A DNA stretch of 64,000 bases, taken from positions 7,993,546 through 8,057,545 of the forward strand of contig JAINUG010000020.1 in NCBI GenBank assembly GCA_029706075.1, given 5' to 3'. A program made the translations under genes and the position numbers. The notes beneath the pieces are model-generated. The model made no database searches, was not told where the DNA came from, and worked only from the letters and a program-made list of their open reading frames with translations. Position 1 is the stretch's first letter. Each line of letters starts with the position of its first letter. Source of the stretch: Aldrovandia affinis. Lineage: Eukaryota; Chordata; Actinopteri; Notacanthiformes; Halosauridae. This document shows positions 55,899 through 64,000 of this stretch, in pieces.

Positions 55899-58275
55899 CC
55901 TGAGATGGCCACAGCACTGCCCGTTACTCACTGACTTGCTTATTTATATTAACAATAAGCTCTTTTATTTTTTTTGTTCAGCGTCTTTTTTCTTCCAACA
56001 TCAGAACCTACACACAGAAAAAACTAAACAAATTGTTGGCAATATTATTATTCACATACACGACCAATCAAGGTATCCTCATTGGTGACACATGTATCTC
56101 AATATGCAAAGACAATTGTTTCTGGCTAACAAATGTATGACTTTTTATTGCTGTGGTCAGTAAAATTGCACAAATCACTTTTGTGTGAATTGCAGCACCA
56201 CATTCAATTAAGTAAAACACTGTTGTAATTGCCAGAGCATCAAGAAGTACATTTTAAGATGTAATGCAACACTGTGATGGAGATTGACAACAGTGTGTGA
56301 ATTTTACATTCCCAATGTTTTTTCAGATGGAAATTTGTAGTCATGTGGCTGGTATAGTCACCCTTCCACAGCATTCGTTTTTTCCTAACCAAACTGAAGG
56401 ACAAGCCTACAGACTTCTGTGCACTACAATGTATTGTAAAACTATTATTATTAGTAGTTCAATGTATGTACAATGTAAAACTATATATTATTATTATTAT
56501 TATTATTATTAGTTTAGCATATGCAAACAGTTTTTACGAGTGATATTCGTGCTGATTTTTCATGCTGGTTATATTATTTTTCATTGTGGGTACATACTGA
56601 TGTAGCCTACTTAAGGTTCGGTGCCTCGCAAAAAGCTACAGCAGCAGTGTCAAATTCGGGAATTGAACCTGCAAGCTTTTAATTTCCTGTCCACAGATAC
56701 GACACGCCCGGCTTCAACATGAGCGCTAACCATCTCGCTTACATACATGGAGATAACGTCCATACATGGAAGTAACTGTTCGACAAAGTTTCTTTATACG
56801 AAAAGAGTTTGGACTTCGATTTCACATTCAGATCACGGAAGAAGACACAGTGCGACTGGGTGTGCATTTAAATGAGATATATGAATAAACAGCACTTCTA
56901 ACATTTGATCTAAATGGATACAGTTATACATTTATTTCTTTTTTTTGGCTTGACGTGGAGGAAGGCATATCCAAACGTGTGCAGATCAACGCTAACGCGC
57001 GCGCACGCGCGTGTGTGTAAAATATTAAACATGACGGCAAAATTAGACCAAATACAATGTTATTTTGTAGTGGATCCTCCTTCCAATACAAACGAAACCG
57101 TATTTAAACCAACATCTCATCAACGATCGCTAGTATTTCAAATATCTACTATTTTTCAGCAAAAAATCATCACTTCGATTTCACTGCTTATCTCCATCAA
57201 ATGACTAACGACGTTATCCCGCGTATCAAAATGACATCACCACTGCTATTTTACATTCATTTTACCGCACTCCAGTGAAATCGAATCGCATACAAAATAT
57301 TGTCTGAGGCAAGATGATCACATAATAGCTAGAAATAGATTTACGCGTTTGCTAATTAACCTTCGCTTGGGCGCCACTGCATGCCGACCACGTAACTAGC
57401 TAGCTATACAGACGGCGAAGCAGCAGGAAGATTATTACACTGAATTCACCTGCTACAGAAGTGTCAGTTATCTGGCTATTCGGCATATTTGAAATACGTT
57501 AACCGCCTAAAAAGATTCCGCTATTCAAATTTTGTTCATTCTCTTTTGCCATAATGCCACTTTAGAAGTTGAACAAGAACACTAAACGCCCTATTTACGA
57601 ACCATGTTGATTTCGGTTGCTTAACTGTAAGCTAGTTAGCGTTGATGTTAACGCTGGTGTGAAGTGAATGAATGACTTTTGGTTCGTTGCAATGCAGCTG
57701 GGATAGCTATGGAGGTCTAACGTTAAGACTGGCTAGACCACATCAGAGAGTGGTGTACTCTGTTGTTATAAGACACTAACTACATGGCCAGGCATTCAAC
57801 AGAAATACCTCAAATGAATGTTGTTTTTCACACGTGCCCTCTAACTAGTTGACTAAAAGCGAACGTAGTTGCTAGCTATCTAACGTTTTACGTTTGCTCC
57901 ACTATAACCACTGTTAAAAAACAAATCAAAGACGGTAGAATTGTTTTAACGCAATTATATTATTTGACTCTAAATTAATTGACATTAATTGAAACACCAA
58001 AACAATACAGAAGTTAAACAGACCGCCAAACAACGATGACTATAACGTTAGAAGGCTATGGTTAAGTATTCGACAAAAATTAATCGGGACAGTCCCACAC
58101 AGCAACCAAGCATAAGCGGCCTAGCAACGTCAAAACAAACTCATTTCAGCCGAAAATATATGAATAAAAAATGGGGACAACCGTCGCTTCCTGTTTCTCG
58201 TCAGCGAAAAATCACACGTCGCTAAAAAAAGATCTAATTGTTTATCATTTCAAACAGGAAAACATGTAATCATAC
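55899..58275. other. KIF3B first intron
   Basis: AT-rich. One SINE fragment (56611-56738), (TTA)n at 56485-56510, and CG/CA-alternating DNA (acgcgcgcgcacgcgcgtg) at 56994-57014. No other exon supported. Confidence 0.55.
56611..56738 (-). mobile_element. tRNA-derived SINE fragment
   Basis: Minus strand: gagatggttagcgctcatgt (box A), caggttcaattcccg (box B), then ttgcgaggcaccgaacctta, the AGCAAGGCACCGAACCC-type body seen in fish SINEs. Confidence 0.65.
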
Positions 58276-58307
58276 CTCTGGTACTGCTCCCCGGCTCCGT
58301 CAGCCAT
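58276..58307 (-). CDS. kif3b: Candidate KIF3B 5' exon: 11-residue N-terminal extension
   Basis: The ATG at 58307 has G at -3 and G at +4, with an in-frame TAG three codons upstream. It opens MADGAGEQYQ, then 2 nt (AG) at a good donor (CAGAG|gtatga). Joined to the acceptor at 55900 the frame runs straight into the MSKSRSS start of KIF3B, adding MADGAGEQYQR. The 5' UTR would continue upstream to about 58.4-58.5 kb. Mammalian KIF3B is annotated from the second ATG, so this may be a noncoding leader with an incidental ATG, or an alternative start. Confidence 0.5.
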
Positions 58308-58309
58308 TA

Positions 58310-58520
58310 CTTGCTAGCTTGCTCGCTTCACTCTTGCCTTCAGCATCCCGCGCTGTCCCGGATGCTGTGAAGCGCTGCTGGACCACCGAGAGAGAAGCTG
58401 ACCTAAAACCAAGGCAGCGATGGGAGCCGATTCTACCCTCCCCTTCTCTCCCTTTCCTGGTACTCAAGCCGCTAGCATCACACATCACCGGGAAGACAGG
58501 GAAGGCATTAAGTTAACCCG
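58310..58520 (-). promoter_or_regulatory. Candidate KIF3B promoter / 5' UTR
   Basis: CpG-containing, moderately GC-rich stretch immediately upstream of the candidate first exon, flanked by AT-rich DNA. No TATA box was seen. The placement rests only on the splice-compatible exon next to it. Confidence 0.35.
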
Positions 58521-61078
58521 TATAGAGCTTTGTCCCCTCACTCTGACAAGTATTTACCTATGTAGCCAGCAATGTTTTTATAGGCTACATTTCATCGTGA
58601 ATAACGAATTTAACGAAAATAACATACCATTAGCCTAAAGCCAATCGCTGTAGCTACTTGTTTTACGTTTTCTTTCTCATATCGTTTCATAAATTCGCAC
58701 ACATTCATTTCTTTAATCTGTTTTGCTCTTTATTTGTTTATCTTTTATCGAGCCTTAACAATATGGAAGCTATTTCACATGTTTAAAGTATCACAACGTT
58801 CTTGCTATTAACAATTGAATGGGGTAAGACAGTAAGTAGAACTTATAACAATGTTATTATTATCTCTTATTTAAAACAGCTGTTTTGATGTTCTTTCGTA
58901 GCCGTAATTCAAATAATATTTGAAAAATATGTTTTTTATTTAGTAGCTGTTAACTGTTGATAATTCTGCTGTCTTTGTTTGCCTTAATCCAACCCTTTGT
59001 GCCAGTTTTAAACATTCAGTATAGCTGCTGTGCTTGTTACCATAAATAAACACGTGAAATATTATTGCAACGTAGCCTATTTATTTATTTATTAGATTGC
59101 GGTACTGCCAGTAGCATTACAACATTAGGACAGTAGCATTAAAAGACAACCCATTTAAATACTTTAGAATGAATCTGTTTAGAAATTACTCTCCAGATAT
59201 GTAATCAGTATGACTGTATGAAAGGGAATACATAAATATAAGTACATGAATCCATAGCACACAACCTCTTTAACACAAAAAGCTATGAAGGGTAGTGGGA
59301 TTCAATAGATCTGTTCAGTAAATAGAAAATCAGTGGTACCACTCCATTCAGCTAACCACAACAAACCTGTGAAACCACACCTTACAGGTAAATCTCCCAG
59401 GTAGGTCTACACCCTCATCTTAACCCCTTCCACATTAATACCCCCAAATGGGGGAAGGGGAAGAGAAACCGACATGAGTTCATTGCATGCACAAGGCTTT
59501 GTGTGTATCAAAGTTACGGTCAACGGCCTGGTTGGGTTCCATTTCGAAGGGGATGGTTTGGTTTGCCTTTGTCACTGCCGGTCCTAGAGTTGCAGTGGTA
59601 AACTCATAGTACAGGGGTGGGGATAGTTGAAATAATAGAGGGTAAAATTGGCCACCAAATTGGGAGAAAAAAACAAGAAAAGCTACTTTACTGGCCTTTT
59701 TGGCCCCTAGCAGGAAAATAGTGTTACTGCAGGAGCTGCTTGGTCTGGCAATAAGCACTTAGTGAAGGAGGGGGAGCAGGAAAGGAGTGAGTGGGGGAGG
59801 GAGGCAGTGAGCGAGGGAGGGAGGGAGTGAGTGGGGAGGAGTGAATAAGGAAGGGGCAGTACCGTTTCTATAGCTGTTTCCTCCAGTTGCAGCTGAAAAT
59901 GTAAATGTAAGCTTCGACAGCCTCTTTGGATATCAGTATCCGCTAAGCCCGTTAATAAGCAATCAATAGCACTCAGCAAATCACTGATCAAATACAACAG
60001 GAAACTGTCCCTGGGTGAATGGATGATAGTGAAGCTTTGTGTCCATTTAATTTACAGTTGGCCTCTGAATAATGTGAACAAAGATTGGAGTAGAATACAC
60101 ACAAAAAAACATACACATGCACACACTCATGCATGTGTGCGCACACACATACATATACACTTGGACATATTTGTCCAACCTATACATACATTACATACAG
60201 AGATTGTGTACAGAAAAACTGCTCTGAGTTTCTTAACACCAAGCTTGGTTTTGGTAAAATGAACAAAATGTAAAATTTTAAGCTTCACAAGAGCATGCCC
60301 TGACTATGGGGGGAGACAAGCACACCCCACCCAAAACTGCCTTCCACCAGCCCCCAGGAAGAACCATACCAAAATCAACGTTCCTGAGGCTCTTCAGAAT
60401 CTCCATGTTATTAAACATCTCACCAATAAGAGATATTTGGCCTCCACACCCAGGGTTACATTTCATAGGGCTGTCAAATATGAGAAAATGAAGGAACTAA
60501 AGCCCTTTCTGAACATGGTGCCTGCTCTGCAAGCAGGGAACGAAATGCTCTTTTGGAAGACTGTTTTTAGAAGGAGTTTGAAATGTAAGTACATTCAAAA
60601 AACATAATAATATTTAATAGTTTGCATTCAGAGCTCCCACCTTGGAGTGTTGACACTGAGACATACTTTTTAAAATGATATTGTGGCATTGTTTTGTTTT
60701 GTGTTTACAAAACCCGGGACCCGGGTAACCATAAGCAAACGGAAGTCACGCTTAGATTAAAATGCAGGAGAAACTATACAGGTGTGGTGTGAGAGCATGT
60801 GAAATGGGTGGATTGTGTGAGACTCAAGTTCAATACTTGCAGAGTTGCCAGCCCTGTTAATTCCATTATCATGCAACTAGAATACATAGCTGAAATTAAC
60901 AGGAATGATGGCAGAAGCTAAAATGTCACATAAATATTTTTTAACAATGTGTGAGACAATATAATCCGTTTCCTGTTTGTGTTTCTTTTAATTGTCGGAT
61001 ATGCTTTTCTTTCAGCTCTGTATCTCAAAAGATGTGCTGCTCTTGTTTTTTTTAAATCGTTGGCTGCTGGGCTAAATA
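58521..61078. other. Region upstream of KIF3B: no gene seen
   Basis: AT-rich. A GGGA-rich patch occurs at 59765-59845. No exon or conserved protein recognised. Confidence 0.45.
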
Positions 61079-61092
61079 CTGCCACCTACTGG
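61079..61092 (-). promoter_or_regulatory. CTCF-like motif
   Basis: The minus strand reads CCAGTAGGTGGCAG, agreeing at all 14 positions with the degenerate core CCASYAGRKGGCRS. Occupancy is unknown. Confidence 0.45.
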
Positions 61093-61169
61093 TCACAAAG
61101 GCACCAAACTGGCCACATAAACATCCCCAGGAAGATGTGGGGGAAAGGTGAAGGGAGGGGCTCAGGCTT

Positions 61170-61263
61170 CATGGGACCTGCAGGTTTGAATCCTGGGCAT
61201 CGGTGCCCCTGAGCAAAACTGTTTTGCTGAACCGCTTCACTAAACACCCAGCTGTATCATTAG
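61170..61263 (+). mobile_element. tRNA-derived SINE remnant
   Basis: caggtttgaatcctgggcat followed by gtgcccctgagcaaaac, in the usual order for fish SINEs. The 5' part is lost. Confidence 0.5.
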
Positions 61264-62243
61264 GATAGTGCTGTGGAATTTGTCCTGGATCGTGGTTGTT
61301 TTGTGCACAGAACTGACTGAAATTATACTTTTTCATGTGTGGAAGGAATTAAAGTCCTCAATTAAAAGGGCTCTACTCAAATTAAGGAGGCCAAGACTTA
61401 TTACCTCAATATGTGATGATACTTGTTAATATTCAGTGCAAAGTACTCTCCATGCTAAATAAAATAAATAACAATTATTTACAAAAAGTAATCGCTATTG
61501 CTGCCGATATTAGAGCGTCAAACTTTAAAAAAGACCCCCCTCCAAATAACAGACCTAATTCCAAATTGGACAGCAGAAGCTCTATCTTTGTTAGTGTGTT
61601 TTATAAGCATGTTAGTGGTGAAGGCGAGTCACAGCACTTTAAAATCAATCTGAAACCCTTAACGACAGAAGTTCACAAAACCACAGCAATCAGACCCAAG
61701 GAGCCTTCACCACAAAGCACAGAAAATAAACTAACACATCGGCAGAGGGGATTTGTCTTCATTTTCTTCTCTGCATTGGTTCCACTCCTTTTTCCCTCTT
61801 CAATAATTCTTGCTGCTTGACAGTTTGGCTCATATTCAAATGGTTGATTTTCGGAGTGGAGGGGGAAAGGGGGCACTGATTAACCCTGAATTAGAAAAGA
61901 GGCGGGTGGGGGGGGGGGGTTGGAAAGGTGGGGGACTATCAAAGGAAAAATTGGTTGAAAGAAAAGAGAAATGTTGCAATGGTGACAACAAAATATGAAA
62001 ATACCCCCCTAAATGGGGACTTCATGTGTTTCAACAGATTTCCCTGGGCCAACCTTGAGTCCTGACACACAGAAAGCACATAAATATGTTTAAACTTTCT
62101 TTATTGAGATCACTCCTTCTGCTGAAAGGAAGTAAGAAACCAACGGACAATACAAGCACCACAGTGGGACAGAAAAGGGGTGAGGAGCTAAAGAGAGGAA
62201 AGAAAGGAAGGAGAGGGGGCCAGAAGGAGAGGAAAAGGAGAGC

Positions 62244-62403
62244 TCTCTGTGGCTCAGTTGGTAGAGCACAGCGTTGGCAACGCTTAGGTTGTGGGTTCAA
62301 TTCCCACTGGGACCACATATACTGAAAAATGTATGCATTCACTACTGTAAGTCGCTTTGGATAAAAGCGTCTGCTAAATGGCGTATATATTATATTATAT
62401 ATT
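62244..62403 (+). mobile_element. tRNA-derived SINE, well preserved
   Basis: Box A TGGCTCAGTTGG, box B GGTTCAATTCC, and the tail actgtaagtcgctttggata + aaagcgtctgctaaatg, ending in an AT repeat. The head resembles a tRNA 5' half (gtggctcagttggtagagca) but the molecule cannot fold as a full tRNA. Confidence 0.85.
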
Positions 62404-64000
62404 AGCTCATCTGTCCAAAGGAGCACAGGTGTCCAGGTGCATTCCGCTCAGGATGTGACCCCCCCTCAATGCAGAAGGAGGGGCAAATGCACACTACAGT
62501 ACCGAACAGTGAGCACTGCAGCCACAATGAGAAAGCATAAATACATCTTTGGAGATGCTACAGAGCCCCACTTCTTCAGTTCCTGACATTAAAACACAAG
62601 AAAGGAACAAACTCTTACCTACCAGCACAACTTTAAAAAAAAAATGTAAATATAAAAATTACTGAGTTGTGATTTGTATCTTTACTCTTTAGCAGGAAAT
62701 TAAGACTCACAATCAAATCAAATAAAACTCAATTAATGTCCTTTACCAGCTGTAACGAAAAATAAAAATGAAGAAATCAAATGACACTCCGGGGAATAAA
62801 CCCCTGATATCATGAATACTCATGAATTGTCTATGTGCATTAAATATTATTTATGAGTTGTTAAAGAGAATGTAATCTTTTACTCAGAATGATACATTTG
62901 TACATGTTATTCTTATGAATGGCAGTCATTTCCACCTTTACTATTATAAATGCTTGCATGCACTGTATTTAAAATAGCAGTCATGCTCTCATATTGTCCA
63001 TAATTGTAGTTTATCGGTGATGAATTGTTTCTTGTTTCTTTTCTTCAAGAAAAACAACAATTACAAAGACATTTTAGTACGTTTTTTTTAACAAACAATG
63101 TAAAACAATGAATCAGAAATTCAAAGAAAGGTAACTTAATTTTTTTGTTTTATTTGTACTGTCCCTTTAAACAAGGTGCTGAGGCTAATCAAAAAGTGAA
63201 CTAAAAACAAGTTAATTAAACATATTCTGAATATTTTATACAGAACTTTTTTTTATAATAACACATTCTGTATTTTAACAACACACACAATCAATCATAA
63301 TCTTAATTCGAAATAAGATATCTTTAAAACAAAAACAAAACAAAAAAACAGTAACAACAAAAAGGTTTGTAAAGAATATTCTCTTACTTCATTTGGCGTT
63401 TCCCCCTTTATTTCCAACCTAAATAAACGGGTCCAAACTAAGGATTCACACTTGGTGGTTACCTATCATCACGCATTCCACATGAGTCAACGCTTTTTTT
63501 AAGTCATTTAACTTCTGCACATTAAATAAATAAAAACAACTATATATTAATCGTAAATAATGTGGATACAATGTGTGAGAAACCCGTTCATACCACACGT
63601 CCTTGGATCATTTTCAGTTGAAAGCTTGTGAAAATGAAAATGCAAAAAGGTTGTTTTCTTTCACCTCCATAGGCCAAGCAGAGGTGCCAATGGAAGACCC
63701 TATCTGTTCCTACCCAGCCCCCACTCACACTGTCGACAGGCCTGTGGAGGGGCGGGGGTGTTGTGAGGAAACGAGTTGACGTGACCTGGAAGTAATTCTT
63801 TCTCCCCAAAACATAAGGTGAAACTATCCCACCAGGGAGTATCGCACGCGGGACCCCCTCGTTTTTTGTTGTCATCCCTCTGAAACTCACTTCCCCAGTC
63901 TCGCTCGTTTTGGAAAGTTTATGGTGAAACAGAGTGCAATATTTCCACCGTTCTCTAATTGTCATTGGACAAGAAAAAAGATTTGAACATTTCTATAAAT
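62404..64000. other. Right edge: no gene recognised
   Basis: AT-rich. A 125-codon minus frame at 63588-63965 has no recognisable domain and is not called. It could be untranslated sequence of a neighbour outside the window. Confidence 0.4.

Noticed and set aside
55899-55931. KIF3B start at [11 protein letters not shown] upstream of MSKSRSS
   Set aside because: A consensus acceptor lies between it and the conserved start; the 11 codons are intronic.
62244-62330. Possible tRNA gene
   Set aside because: Identical layout to the SINE at 21771, with the shared non-tRNA tail.

Overview
The window is vertebrate nuclear DNA, almost certainly from a teleost fish. Two multi-exon genes with GT-AG introns read leftwards (minus strand), and the introns are packed with fish-type transposons: Tc1/mariner, hAT, tRNA- and 5S-derived SINEs, a gag-only LTR element and a retroviral LTR fragment. 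I cannot name the species.

Gene 1 is ASXL1 (minus, ATG 43194 to stop 945). All 11 coding exons can be joined in frame: 4,551 nt, 1,516 residues. They run from the HARE-HTH start ([18 protein letters not shown]) through the DEUBAD region to the C-terminal PHD finger. Gene 2 is KIF3B (minus, ATG 55898 to stop 45599). It has eight coding exons totalling 2,286 nt, giving a 761-residue kinesin-2 motor subunit. A further 5' exon near 58276-58307 may add 11 in-frame residues. KIF3B lies 2.4 kb upstream of ASXL1 in the same orientation, the same order as on human 20q11. This argues for ASXL1 rather than ASXL2, whose neighbour is KIF3C.

Layout, left to right. 1-944 is the ASXL1 3' UTR. 945-14472 holds ASXL1 exons 11 to 4; intron 8 carries a retroviral LTR/PBS fragment and a 5.1-kb composite of three Tc1 elements inside another DNA transposon. 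14473-21269 holds exons 3 and 2, plus one Tc1 and one BED-type hAT. 21270-43137 is the huge intron 1, with a SINE, a LINE end, hAT, Tc1 elements, a three-level nested stack (31210-36373), a 5S-derived SINE and a palindromic hAT MITE. 43138-43194 is ASXL1 exon 1 with a promoter-like zone at 43.6-43.8 kb. 45599-55898 is KIF3B; its introns carry a gag-only LTR element, a hAT remnant, minisatellites and a 7SL-RNA-like segment. 55899-58500 is the KIF3B first intron, 5' exon and promoter area. 58500-64000 is gene-poor, with SINEs and a consensus-quality CTCF motif.

The two genes have different jobs. KIF3B is a subunit of the anterograde intraflagellar-transport motor. ASXL1 is a chromatin cofactor of the BAP1 H2A deubiquitinase. 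They share linkage, not a pathway. Summing the recognised intervals, roughly 24 kb (over a third) is mobile DNA. All nine Tc1 copies have their transposase on the same strand as the host genes.
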